From the NCBI RefSeq assembly GCF_003573695.1, contig NC_039367.1, positions 163,014,542-163,078,541 of the forward strand: 64,000 bases of DNA. The letters run 5' to 3'. Positions 21,523-33,368 of this stretch are shown piece after piece. A program made the translations under genes and the position numbers. The stretch's first letter is position 1. Each line of letters starts with the position of its first letter. Below the pieces are notes generated by a model. It was not told the DNA's origin, searched no databases, and worked only from the letters and a program-made list of their open reading frames with translations. The stretch comes from Papaver somniferum (taxonomy: Eukaryota; Streptophyta; Magnoliopsida; Ranunculales; Papaveraceae).

Positions 21523-22097
21523 AGGGGTATCAATGGGGTACAGAATCTCGACATTTGTTATCGGTAATCCGAGTTCCTATATGTAATTTTCAGATATAAC
21601 GATAACCGGAATTCGACAACGAAATTTTATTGGTAATTATTGTCTTAACGAAACGGTATCGTAAAGGAACATACCGGTTGGCTAACTACTGATATCGACA
21701 ATTGTATTTTTTGATAACGGAGTTTATCGGTATCAGTAATTATTGTCCGAGATGCAATCGTTTTTGAATTTCCTTGTGTTATTTTTCTTTTGGGAAAGAA
21801 CATATAACTAAGCAAATTAGCAAGATTTATATGTGTTTACTTTATGTTTGGCATGGATTTTGAACCGAAAGCTTCTTATTTTGAACTGAATTTGGGTTGA
21901 TCAACAGGTTATGTAGAACTCTGTCACTAAACGGTACTTATTGGTAATTTTACTGGTATACAATAACCTTAATGAAACGGTATCGACTAGGATTTTGAGA
22001 ATTCCGCCGAAAATTATCGGTATCGGAATTCCGATAGAAATTATCGGTAACGGTATCAGCTAATCCAGTTACTGTTTCGGTAGATTCCATTGACAAC
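21523..22097. mobile_element. MITE-like insertion in the 3' flank of neprosin copy 1
   Basis: The copy 2 flank runs uninterrupted from 'gtgtccctcatt' to 'gtttgttatgtatgac' (near 62715-62740). Copy 1 has about 575 bp between the same words. The insert starts TAGGGGTATCAATGG and ends in CCATTGACAACCATA, an imperfect inverted repeat (12 of 15). Its interior is built from variants of atcggtaacggtatc. The terminus is hAT-like, but I could not establish an 8-bp target duplication. Confidence 0.6.
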
Positions 22098-25000
22098 CAT
22101 ATTGTTTGTTATGTATGACTGCAAAATCGTTTATATGTGGGTTTCGACGGCTGAATAGTTGTATGCTTATTGAAAACGCGGGGGTACCAAAATACACCAC
22201 CACTTTTTTATTAGGCAATCCATATGGACTAACTCAATACAATTCCGAGAGTAACAACTCAATCAAGGAAAAGTACTCAGAGTTATATCTCTCTTTCTGT
22301 TGCGATTAAAACGTTTGCAGAAACAAGTCTGTGAACCTAATCACATAGATATTTCTTGGACGGTACCAAAGACCAATTGTCCAAGACTCAACTAGTCTTA
22401 TCCAACAAACAAGGTCAGATGTATCATCTGAGATTGATCAACGTACAACCTGTGATATTTCAATTATAAAGATAAACAATATAATGCGGAAGGGAAATAA
22501 CACAGACACCAGAAATTTTGTTAACGAGAAAACCGCAAATACATAAAAACCGCGGGACTTAGTCCATATTAAACACCACATTGTATTAAGCTGCTACAAA
22601 CATTATCCTACTACCAATTAACTTCAGACTGGAATGTAGTTGAACCCTAAAAGGTGTCATATAGATTAAGGTACAGTCACATTCTTTACGTCTCTTGAAC
22701 CACGCCGGATTATAAGCACTTGATTCCCTTAGATGATGTCACACCAACTAAGAGTTTCTTCAACTCAATTGAAGAATTTATACCAAATATGCCTCCCACA
22801 TATTAAGCCTATAAAATTTATTTCCTGATTACAATCAAACTTTGGACTAGTTAAAGCGTTTGATAAAGTTGATGGGAATCGATAACTACTTTGACCGAAG
22901 TATGGCTAGATTCAAAATCCGGACTTATGCAACCCAAAACGAAGCCTATATTATTACTCACTTCACAAGTTTAGAAAAATTGTGGAATCAACAAAGTTTG
23001 AGACGAAGATAACTTTTTTGATTACTATCTATCTTGATATTTGGAGCTATCTCTACAATCATTCAAGATCAGGATACTCAAGTCATCAAGGAAATATAGA
23101 TTGACCAGGCTTCACCAAACCCAATGAAGTTTTTATAGTTGCTAAACCCTAAAAGCGTTAGGAAGAGGACGACTATAGATACAACTAGGACACACAAAAA
23201 GTAGTTCCGGGATTCAAGGATCCTAGTTGCTTGAAGTTCCCCTTTTATACATTTTCAAAGCATAGGTTACTTTAGGTTTAAGCTAAGTAGCTTTGGAACC
23301 AAGCAACCAATATCCAACGTTAGATGAATCTTTGAATCTAATTTTGGAACTAGCGATGATTAGTGTAAAATTATTGACAAGCCAAGCTCGTATTTTATTA
23401 TTGATATTATTGACAATAGGTTACCATCAATTTAGATTTTTGACGCCTTAATATATGACAGGCTGTCCGACGAGAAGGGGCTGTCAATAATCTCTATTTA
23501 CGACAGCCCTGGACCATCGCAAAAGGTGAATTCTATCTTAGTTGCTAGATTGTGTAATGAACATAGGTTTAATTTCATATCTAGATTACTATGTTTAATT
23601 ACATGAGTTTAAGGAAGTAAATGTACAAACTTGTTTCGTAGTTGAAAGGAATCAATAGGATTGAAGCTTCGGATTTCATTGAAGATCAAATTTTGGAACG
23701 ATCCTAACCTATATATGGAATCAAGGTAGAACTGATCCTAACTTATGTCGACGTAATGAGTAATTTGAACATGAGCCGAAATCTTATTTTTTAATTTTTT
23801 AAAGATATTCCTTGATACTGAAGGTGAGATCCGAAACCCGAGATGTTTGAGAATCTTTTGAGATTTTAGAATGTCATTTTGGTATACAGTTTGTCATTGG
23901 ATGGAATTAACAAAATCGAATTTAGGTGCTTTATTGCATATCTTAAGAATATTTCTGGTTATGGAAATTCATTGGTCCAAACTACCTTGGTCTATAAATT
24001 ATGAAGTTTGTTCTTATTACAAACTCATACTGAGGAAGGCACTTTGTTTCATAGTCAGTATTGTATGCGAGTAATAGTATTGCTCGTAATACTATCTTGG
24101 AGAGGAGAGTAACCTAATTAGGCGAAATCTCTTACATCCGTTAGTTTAAAGACTTCTTTGGGATCAACAACAACCTAGATGGTACAGTTGCTAGGAAACT
24201 AGAATTGAAATGTTATTTTAGTTTTCGATTATTCATTTGATTGACTAACGGTTGTTAACTCTTGATTGCACCTAGTTTTATTATTCTTGAGAGCCATATC
24301 TTCCGACATAAGGTTATTAAAACTATATTAAGAGATTTGCGGCAGTTCAGATCTGTTTCTAGATCAGACATTGACTTGTGATCATCCATTATGAAAGGGT
24401 TCCGTTCTGTACATGATCGATCATAAGTTGGAATCAATTTTTATTGTGCAGGTACTGAAGAGTATTTAAGATTTGACTAAAAGAAGATTTTCTTATTGGT
24501 TTCGTATATTTTTGATTCGCATCGTGAACAAACTTGATTAGATGGGATACATTACATATCGTTAATCTTTTATAGGAGATTGACTGGATAATCATATTAA
24601 GATCAACAATCAATCATTTGGTGGTATTCTTCAGTGTCCAAATATGATAATTTTCTTGACTTGATCTAGTTAACTTTTTAATCCGGAGCTTGGATGATTT
24701 TACTCGAAAAATGAGTTTACTGATTTAAATATAAGAGCCTTTGACATTATCAACATACGTCTCTGATTAACTTCTTGAGATTGAATAATGGTTACCAAAC
24801 AAATTTAGTCTTTTACTGTCTGTAAGAATATCGAAAGGTTTAGTGCTTAAAGTCTTCAGAGAAGGTGAAGCAACTTAAGATGGTGGATTATACCAAGTTG
24901 GTAGTCTTCACATGCTCGTTGGACATATTGGTTATAGGTGCAAGGATATGGAGGAAACTAAGTAACTAGGGATAGTTTACTTGATCTCAACTATATCAAG

Positions 25001-25140
25001 TTGGTAGTGGTATTTGTATATTGGATTAATTCTGAGAGTATTCAAAACCGGACTAGGTCCCGAGATTTTCGCATTTATGATTTTCGCATTAAAAATCTTG
25101 TGGTGCCTTTACTTTAATTATAATTAAAAGTAAGTACACA
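22098..25140. other. Intergenic, no gene recognised
   Basis: About 3 kb without a supportable coding region. The first 200 bp match the 3' flank of copy 2. From about 22320 to 23300 the style (for example 'gagaaaccgcaaatac', 'cgcgggacttagtcc') resembles untranslated retroelement sequence, but no LTR pair was found. Confidence 0.4.
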
Positions 25141-26245
25141 GTAGACGCCACCAGTGGACATGGTATGTTCTCTTTCATGGATGGATACAGCGGATACAAC
25201 CAAATAAAGATGTACGAACACGACGCAAGTAAGACGGCTTTTCGAACTCCTCTTGGAAACTTTTACTACACTGTGATGCCCTTTGGTTTGAAAAACGCTG
25301 GCGCCACATACCAACGCGCCATGACCACCATTTTTCACGATATGATGCACAAGCAAGTCGAAGATTATGTAGATGACATAGTGGTCAAGTCAAAAACTCG
25401 GGCCGCCCATGTAGGAATTTTTCGGCAGGTGTTTGAAAGATGTCGCGAGTACAAATTGAAGATGAATCCATTAAAGTGTGCTTTTGGTGTCTCTTCGGGC
25501 AAGTTCCTAGGTTTCCAGGTGATTGTCAAGGGAAATAAAGTTGACCCAGTCAAAACACAAGCCATCCTCACGATGCCACCACCGCGGACCGTGAAAGAAC
25601 TTCAGAGTTTCATGGGTAAAATAAACTACATTCGACGCTTCATACCAGGATTGGCTCAACTTGTTGCTTCGTTTAACCCCTTACTAAAGAAAGGAGGAAG
25701 CTTCGACTGGACCACGCTACAACATGAAGCATTCCGAAAGATTCAACAAACATTATCTTCCCCAGCCGTCATGAAATCCCCATACAAGGAAGACCGCTAC
25801 ACCTCTACACTGCTTTTAGTGACACTACTGTCGGAGCTCTCCTCGCCCAAGAATATAACGAAGGGATTGAACATCCCATCTAATACTTCAATCGAACTTT
25901 AAGAGATGCCGAACTAAGATATCCCAAAGAAGAAAAGGCATGCTTAGCTTTGATCCACTCCATCCAGAAATTCAGGCATTACCTACTTTCCAATAAAGTG
26001 GTACTGATATCTAAGTCCGATTCTGTGAAGTTCCTCCTCTCAAAACCGGCCCTTATAGGAAGACCGTCCAAATGGCTCCTCCAAATGTCAGAGTTCGACA
26101 TAACATGTGCTTCCCAGAGAGCCATCAAAGGACAAGCAGTTGCGGATTTGCTGGCAGCGTTTCCGGGAGAGAACACCATGACACTACACGAGGACCTCCC
26201 TGGAGACTTTTCGTAAATCTGTTTCATCCAAGAAGAAACATGGAT
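25141..26245 (+). pseudogene. Ty3/gypsy (Tat-type) RT and start of RNase H, 5'-truncated
   Basis: Begins abruptly inside reverse transcriptase: FSFMDGYSGYNQI, then LGNFYYTVMPFGLKNAGATY, the catalytic YVDDIVVKS, and the connection segment with ELQSFMGKINYIRRFI. The RT would copy retroelement RNA into DNA. Gag, protease, the RT N-terminus and the 5' LTR are missing. A frameshift near 25830 and stops near 25882 and 26214 follow. RNase H connection motifs (LRYPKEEKACLALI, RPSKWLLQMSEFDI) remain. The RNase H core is then split by an inserted LTR element exactly within the codons for W-x-L-FFDGS. Sequence type fits the Tat lineage (Ogre/Retand group). Confidence 0.85.
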
Positions 26246-26250
26246 ACTAT

Positions 26251-28817
26251 TGGTAGGTTCGAAAACCCACAATAAAATAGTACAAGTGCAAAGTGTCTAA
26301 CTAGTAGAACAATGAAAAGTACAGGTCGTTCCCACGAGGAGTGTGAAATACTTTACCAACTAATACCGAAAACTAAGTAATCGTAATATGATGTTTTTGA
26401 GAGTTTTCAGAAATTCGGGAAAAATGAAATAATAAATAACAAAGACGTAACAAAAATGATAAAGGGTTGTTAGAGTTTTCGATTTCCACCAATTCAATCA
26501 TATAAAAATCTACTAATATCTATTTATCACTCAAGACAGATTTCGAATCAATCTCATGTCCCGGAAGATGTTATATTAAATTCTAAAAAATAGTTTCTCC
26601 GCTGTAACTTCTTTGGCTTCGTATGTAGCGATCCTAAAGCATTACCTATCTATCCTTGCATACCTCGTCTAGAGATTTAACCGAAGCACGAAATATCAAT
26701 TCAAAAGCATAAATAATCTAGAAAATCACATGAACGATAAAACACCAAGTTATATGAAGAAAAATCACTAATCAATGAATCATTATTAGAAATATCATCG
26801 TAGAGTTTATAAAACTAAATTGGCTTCTATCTAAACCCTAATATGGATTATCTAGCCATGGCTTTCTCCAAAAACCATAAACAAATTGAAATCAAAATTA
26901 GCTAAACCAAAATAATTGAAAAATGGGCGATGAAACTTCTCAAACCCTAGCTCCTGTTCACGGCTCTCCGCCGCGTCTCCTTCCTGGTTTTGGCTTGTTG
27001 CCGCAACCTCCCCCCTTCTATTCTCTGTGTGCGTTCTCTTTTATAGATCTTCTGCCAAAGACTCCTAATCGAACCAAATGATTCCAAGGCCCAGTCCAAT
27101 GATCATCACCTGGATTCCAAGACTCGTGAACCACTATGCCAATTCTCCCACTGGTTGCCTCGGTCCGTGCATTCTTTACCGCGAGCAAAGACTTTTTTTC
27201 TCCGGCCACAGCTCCTCTTATTTCTCCATCTCGGAAACAACAACTCGTCTTGTCTTCTACAATTTCTCTTAGCCCCTTGTTCGCAGCCGTTAAACAATAG
27301 CAGCAACACCAGCTCCCTCGACTGCTTCGACTGAACATCGCCTCCATTACTGCCAAGAAATGATGCTGCTGGTATTAAAGAAAAGCTCGACATCTTCCTT
27401 CGACTGTCAGCAGACCTACTCACCACCGCTTCCGCCATATTGACTGCAGCTTGCTCTACCGTAAGCAATAATTTTGTCAATATCTTCTGCTATCACCGGC
27501 TCTCAAAGCTCGTACATATAACCACTGCCGACTGCAATAATTCTGGCCATATCGCTATAGCATCACTTCCTTTCTGTCCTTCATTCTCTTATCTCCTCGA
27601 ATCAACAACGTATCTCTTCAGTCATCTTCTCGCCGCATAAATCAATGTAAACACTATCAACCAACTAGTTTGCGAAACACCCATGAAAACACCCTTTATA
27701 AACATCACGAATTCCACCATTCACGACTATTCCAGCCATATACCCAGCTTCACTATCACCAATCGATAATCCCTGAACTTCTAGCCACTATCGACTGCAT
27801 TCATCTCACCCATCACGTACTCCATCTCCATTCAGTTGAAATCACCTGTTTGATTTCATTGCCACGTTTTGTTAAGCATCAGACTCGCATCCCTTGAGTA
27901 GAAACCGGCACAAGACTACCAACGGCAACCACTCTTCTTGTCTGCTTTCTGTCCGTCCAACTCTCGGCACCTTCCTGCATTCAGTTTAGCCCAATTGCGA
28001 GCAGCACCATCTTCATTTGATTGCGCAGAGAATGGAAGCCAACTGACTCTCTTTCAATAACGTCTGCAGACAATCATCACTTCCATCTTCTGTTCATAAC
28101 TTGCAAGACTCCACCTTTTGCACCATCAAAAGTAAACACCTTCACTTCAGCCAATTACCACCTGCAGACTTGCTTTACTTTGGTAAGGAAACGTGATGTG
28201 GTGGTGGTAGAATAAGCCACGTCTCCACTTAACTTTAGCCCCTAGTGGCTTTTTCCTGCTACAAAATGTTAAGTCAACAAAAGAGTAGTCCACCATTTTC
28301 TTCTCTGTTAAACTAGCAAGTGGTGCTAACAATAGTTAAACGTTTGTATGATAATCCGTAGTGGCTCCTCTTCTTCCGTGCCATGAAATGATTTAGATTG
28401 TGCAACTATAAAGTTATCAGGGCAGATTACTACTTAAGCTCTTTTGGTGTTGTGAGTAATATGAGGGCGGCTGATATATATAGAAAGATATCAGGCCGGC
28501 TACATTTTATCGTCGTGGTTGCTGATACATGGGAATATCAGGCCAACCCATTTCATCATTGTGGTTGTTGATACATGGGAAAACCAGGCCAACCCATTAC
28601 ATCGTTGTGGTCGCTGATACATGAAAGTACCAGGCCAACCATATTTTGCCATTTTGGTCGCAAACACCATTAAGTCTCACATTTTGCTGTTTATTCGCTG
28701 GATGATCGAAATTAACTGTACTTTCTACAAAAGCACTAAAATAGTATTAGTAACCAAAATATCGAGTCCTAGCTAATATAAATATGGGTATAAAATGTAG
28801 CACTTACGTGCTTATCA
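26251..28817 (-). repeat. Long LTR (about 2.57 kb) of the minus-strand element
   Basis: Starts TGGTAGGTTCG at the target duplication and ends GTGCTTATCA. The neighbouring C-rich stretch (acacccccacactta) is the purine tract seen from the other strand. It contains no gene; the open stretches around 27018-28332 fall in LTR sequence and show no domain. A tandem repeat of about 46 bp lies at 28470-28660. Confidence 0.75.
28470..28660 (-). repeat. ~46-bp tandem repeat within the LTR
   Basis: The unit 'gctgatacatggga' plus 'ccaggccaaccca' plus 'cgttgtggt' recurs about four times (near 28470, 28521, 28566, 28613). The same array is present in the second LTR at 29890-30080, so it predates the insertion. 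Confidence 0.8.
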
Positions 28818-28865
28818 ACACCCCCACACTTATATTTTGCTAGTCTTCGAACAAAACAAAGAATT

Positions 28866-29090
28866 GACCCGCTACACAGCTGGTCATATCATAAGAGAGA
28901 GTTAGACCCGCTACACAGCTGGTCATAAAATGAAAATTTGAAATACCATACCAAGACCCGCTACACAGCTGGTCATAACCCTAAAAATCATAATGATATT
29001 TTATTTTTATTTTTTTAAGACCCGCTACACAACTGATCAAATTTTTTTTTTAATTTTTTTTTTTAGACCCACTAAACAGCTTGTCATAAC
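28866..29090 (-). repeat. Five copies of a 22-bp motif beside the purine tract
   Basis: GACCCGCTACACAGCTGGTC or a close variant occurs at 28866, 28905, 28955, 29019 and 29066, with 39-64 bp spacing and degenerate T-rich spacers. It lies in the interior of the minus-strand element, just upstream of its 3' LTR. Confidence 0.85.
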
Positions 29091-29630
29091 ATTTTTTTTA
29101 TTATTAAAAATTCCTAGCGAAAGTGCCACACCCCCACACTTAAACATTACATTGTCCTCAATGTAATTGAGTCATCCAGCATAAAAATTAAGGCGGGAAA
29201 TTTTAAAATACAATAAAAGTAAAAGATAGAGTGCAGGTAACAAATCTAATGGGTTGACTCCCATGAAGCGAAAGGTATTTTTTTCACTGCTTGCCAGTAG
29301 CACGTTCTCAAACAATGTGGAGTTGGTACCCCAAGGTAAACTGCGAATCATATATATAAAGCCTGAAGAGTTGGGGATCAACCCAACTAATATGATTAGT
29401 CATAAACATGAACCTGCAGTAAGAAATATTAGTACCCAGAGAGATAAAACTGAATTCAATCTTATTTAAAATATAATTCGAACCTTGAATATGAAGTTAA
29501 TCAGGTTCATAGATAATGAGTAAAGATTGTTTAAAGAGTTGAACAGTTTTTGTACTCCCTAAATCAGTTCTAAGTAGCAAGTGGTGCTAACAATAGTTAA
29601 ACGTTTGCACCTAGTGCTAACAGTTTTTGT

Positions 29631-30239
29631 AGAATAAGCCACGTCTCCACCTAACTTTAGCCCCTAGTGGCTTTTTCCTGCTACAAAATGTTAAGTCAAC
29701 GAAAGAGTAGTCCACCATTTTCTTCTCTGTTAAACTAGCAAGTGGTGCTAACAATAGTTAAACGTTTGCATGATAATCCCTAGTGGGTCCTCTTCTTCCG
29801 TGCCATGAAATGATTTAGATTGTGCAACTATAAAGTTATCAGGGCAGATTACTACTTAAGCTCTTTTGGTGCTGTGAGTAATATGAGGGCCGCTGATATA
29901 TATAGAAAGATACCAGGCCGGCTACATTTTGTCGTCGTGGTTGCTGATACATGGAAATACGAGGCCAACCCATTTCATCATTGTGGTTGTTGATACATGG
30001 GAATACCAGGATAGCCCATTTCATCGTTGTGGTCGCTGATACATGGAAGTACCAGGCCAACCATATTTTTCCATTTTCGTCGCAAACACCATTAAGTCTC
30101 ACATTTTGTTGTTTATTCGTTGGATGATCGAATTCACTTGTACTTTCTACAAAAGCACTAAAATAGTATTAGTAACCAAAATATCGAGTCCTAGCTAATA
30201 TAAATATGGGTATAAAATGTAGCACTTACGTGCTTATCA
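29631..30239 (-). repeat. Truncated second LTR of the minus-strand element
   Basis: 609 bp near-identical to 28209-28817, ending TTATCA at the ACTAT target duplication. The outer part is intact; about 1.96 kb of the internal side is missing relative to the other LTR. Confidence 0.8.
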
Positions 30240-30244
30240 ACTAT

Positions 30245-30690
30245 TCTTCGACGGATCCACTACTCCTAACAACGGTACTGGAGGAGCAGGTGTGGTTCTA
30301 GTATCCCCAACCGGTGAAGTATTCTCGCACTCCTTCAAGCTAGACTTCCTTGCACCAACAATTCAGCAGAATATGAAGCCTTTCCCATCGGACTATCCTT
30401 GGCTAAACGAGCTGGAGCCACACGTCTGGAAATAAGAGGGGATTCTAAATTACTTGTCAACCAGGTGAACGGAGTATACGCACTGAAGGAAGTAACCTTG
30501 GCCCCATACAGAGCCGAGGCACAAAAACTGCTAAACTACTTCGCCGATGCGACCATAATGCATATTGGGCGTAGCGGCAACCAACATGTTGATTTCCTAG
30601 CCACACTAGCATCAAAACTGCAATTTGAAGGTTTTGAGGAAACCCTGACAGTGAAGAGACGAACCGTGGCTTCAACATGGATTTCTTAAC
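30245..30690 (+). pseudogene. Tat-type RNase H, second half
   Basis: Continues the frame broken by the insertion: FFDGSTTPN, GTGGAGVVLVSPTGEV, a one-base shift near 30345, then GLSLAKRAGATRLEIRGDSKLLV and VTLAPYRAEAQKLL, a classic gypsy RNase H with the FDGS and GDS active-site Asp residues. It ends at a stop at 30687. Confidence 0.82.
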
Positions 30691-30779
30691 CTGAAGAAGA
30701 TGAAGTTGGCGACTGGAGAACACCAATTATCCAAGAGATTAACAGCTCGCTTTTCCAGGGAAAGGTCAGTCTCAAAACC

Positions 30780-32303
30780 TAATAAAATTTCTTCATGCTC
30801 TGAGGGGTGTTATATCATCGAAATCCAGACGGTTCCTTGTCAAGATGTCTTGGTGAGGGAGAAGCACAACAACAACTCAACCGCGTTCATGATGAAATGT
30901 GCGGACAAACATTAGCGGTAACACTATATCGCCGTTTGCAACGGCTTGGCTATTACTGGACAGAAATGGAGGCTCAATCTTGGTTACTTCAAAAAACCTG
31001 TTCCAACTGTCAAGCGCCGCCACATCAATTAGAAGTTTTCAATATTGGTCACGCTGGGGACTGGCAGGAGACATACATCGGTTACCTTCGCGATGGCATA
31101 CTACCCACCAATAAGAAGGATGCAGCCAAGATAAAACAAAAATCCGAGAGATTCGTATTCCACGAAGGAATCTTATATCGTAAAAGCTTTGGAGGAAGTT
31201 TGCTACTATGTTTGAACGAAGCAGAAATCCCAATCATGCTGAAAGAGATGCACGAAGGAGAACATCAAGGAAAACATAAATTATTTCTTCAGATACACGA
31301 CAAATACTACTGGCCAACCATGGAGGATGCTGCGGCTGTTTTCGTCTAGAGATGCAAAAAATGCCAAATTCACAGAAACCTTATCCATGTATTGTCGACT
31401 CCCCTGCATTCGATAAGCAGTCCGTGGCCCTTTCATAGCTGGGGACTCGACATCATTGGAAAGATTAATCCCCGTCCTCAAAGCATCACGAGTACATAAT
31501 AACAACAACCTAATATTTCACCAAGTGGGTCGAATCCATACCATTACGAGGGACGAATGGAACCACAATCACGGCATTCATTAAGAAGTACATTATCTGC
31601 CGATTTGGCGTGCCTAAAAACATCATCACCGAAAACGACACTCCTGTTGCAAACAAGAAAGTACGGGAGCTACTCGAAGAATACGGAATTAAGCAAGTCT
31701 TCTCCACCGTGTACTACCCCCAAGGGAACCGACAGGCTGAAAGCACCAACAAAACTCTGATCTGAATCCTCAGTCTTACAGTGCATGATAATCCTCAGAC
31801 ATCGCATGAGCAATTGCCAATGGCTCTCTGGGCGTACCATACATCACCAAGGAGTTCCACTGGCACCTCTCCCTACTCCCTCGTCTACGGAGCAGACACC
31901 ATCCTCCCAGCAGAAGTTAAAATCCCATTGGCTAGGATTGCCGAAGAAAGCGGAGTTCGATGGAATGAAGCTGAAGCATTAAGCGCCAGAGTCGCAGAAT
32001 TGGACACTATAGATTCCAAAAGATCCAAGGAGGAAGAACATGCACCAACATACAAAAATAGGGTTTCCGGAGCATATAACAAAACCGTGAAGCCTCAGGT
32101 TTTTCAAGTGGGAGATTTGGTATTAAAGACTGCCAAACACATTCAGCAAGACGCGTCTGCACCAAAATTCTCCACAAAGTGGGAAGGGCCTTATATAGTC
32201 AGGAAAGCGTAAAACACTGGGTATTACAAGGTCATTAAAGAAAACGGAGGAAAACTGGAAGCAGTCATCAACAGAAAGTGGCTTAAGGCATACTACGCCT
32301 GAC
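30780..32303 (+). pseudogene. Tat-type integrase, frameshifted
   Basis: 30807-31349 has the N-terminal integrase region: a VHDEMCG segment, then LQRLGYYWTEM and KTCSNCQ (the HHCC zinc-finger end), and ILYRKSFGG and EGEHQGKHKL, which start a second HHCC-like block. A stop at 31347 and shifts interrupt the catalytic core (WGLDIIGKI with the first Asp near 31450; YYPQGNRQAESTN near 31715 with the Glu). 31781-32212 gives the C-terminal part (LWAYHTSPRSSTGTSPYSLVYG, FQVGDLVLK, KWEGPYIV). After one more stop it ends RKWLKAYYA at 32301. Inactive. Confidence 0.85.
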
Positions 32304-32523
32304 CGCCACCTCGCGCCCCGCCATATCACAAACACGGATAGCCAGGCATCTTTCCACTTTTCCTCCACATCTCAAATACCAAGTTTCTTTTCCTTTGTTT
32401 GATTGAAGAAAATCAATAAAATTTTCTTATTCTTTCAAAAAAAAAAAAAAGGTATACAAAAAAAAAAAAAAAAAAACATGCTTAAAACCCAGAAAGAAAC
32501 CAAACATCTCGAAACTACATAAC
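32304..32523 (+). other. Tat region after pol, with AATAAA and A runs
   Basis: Directly after the integrase stop come 'caataaaattttc' and then two runs of about 14 and 18 A separated by 'ggtatac'. This may be the end of a transcript-like unit or simple A-rich drift between the sense pol and the antisense ORF. Confidence 0.5.
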
Positions 32524-33368
32524 TCAGAAAAGCCCATCCAACAGATTGTAGTCCCTCGAAAGCATCATCTTTAACCGGATTTGATACCTTTTAGTACTCA
32601 TCAAGTTCCGGATTGACTCTTCCACCTTATGTGACTCCATGGCCAGAAGTTTCTCCTCTTCCAGAATAGCTTTCGTAGCAGGGACCACGCCAGCAAGAAT
32701 ACCAGCTCTGTCGACTTTCACAATATCAAGACGATGCCGCAACCAACTAACGTTGAACTTCAGAGATTCACAGGTAGACACCATGTTCTCCCATTTCTGA
32801 ATAGTTGATTTCGCGACAGCACGGATAGACATACTCTCAATTTCGGCGACTATCGGCAAGAGACAATTCACTACGAAACTAAAAAAGACGAACAATATTG
32901 CACCACACTCTTGGTGGCGATATAGCCATATGTCCTCCATATCTTTGTGTAAAGAGTCACGAATTTTTTCCGCACCAGAAACCCACCAACGTTCTGGTAG
33001 TTAGAGGAAAGACACCTCATGCGGGTTCCGAACGAAAAACCTTCATTGGCATACTCATGACAAAAAATTCCTAAGTCGGCGTTCTCCAGATCTGCAGCGG
33101 TTGGTGGGATAAGGCTTGAAGGAAAAGGGGTAACCAAATCATCCTCATCAATGATGGTGACGCACGCTCCGACAAGATATCTCTACACAGAAGAAAACTT
33201 TTGTCATTCATCGGCAAACAATGAAACACCTGTTGATTAATAAAAACATACCGGTATGATCTTCTTGAACCGAATGACCCGGATGGGGGAATTGTTGCAA
33301 GAATCAGGACTCACGCGTTTGACTGGAGAATCTAACTGGCTCGAGGATAATTCACTTCTGATTGACAT
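32524..33368 (-). pseudogene. Antisense spliced ORF carried by the Tat element
   Basis: A minus-strand two-exon structure lies downstream of pol. Exon 1 is 33368-33252 (MSIRSELSSSQ to FKKIIP, donor gtatgt) and exon 2 starts at 33182 after tgtgtag, joined in phase (RYLVGACVTIIDEDDL). The protein continues with FGTRMRCLSSNY, LYTKIWRTYGYIATKSV and, after a frame change near 32885, FVVNCLLPIVAEIES and WENMVSTCESLKFNVSWLRHRLD, ending helical and charged at 32524. Antisense extra ORFs between pol and the 3' LTR are known in some Tat-lineage elements (Grande, RIRE2 type); no function is established. This copy has at least one frame break. Confidence 0.6.

Larger units (their letters stand above)
26251..30239 (-). 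mobile_element. LTR retroelement inserted in the Tat RNase H, minus strand, internally reduced
   Basis: Bounded by the perfect 5-bp target duplication ACTAT (26246-26250 and 30240-30244). Its ends are TG (26251) and CA (30239). Removing it rejoins the host frame WILFFDGS. A longer LTR (26251-28817) is followed on its right by a C-rich tract that is a purine tract on the minus strand. Sequence 28209-28817 is repeated at 29631-30239. So the left LTR is the element's 3' LTR and the right one a 5' LTR lacking about 2 kb. The interior (28818-29630) has no gag or pol: a non-autonomous or deleted element. The terminal TGATAAGCACG word is shared with the solo LTR at 39078-40903. Confidence 0.82.

Noticed and set aside
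27018..28332. Several 60-120 codon ORFs on both strands
   Set aside because: They lie within an LTR with target duplications outside and show no domain or codon pattern.
28866..29090. Repeat-spacer pattern that looks like a CRISPR array
   Set aside because: Plant nuclear context, uneven spacing, degenerate T-rich spacers and no cas genes. It is a repeat in a retroelement interior.
32420..32480. A-runs after AATAAA as evidence of a processed retrocopy of the Tat pol
   Set aside because: Two separate A runs with intervening sequence, followed by further element sequence and an LTR, so there is no end of insertion here.
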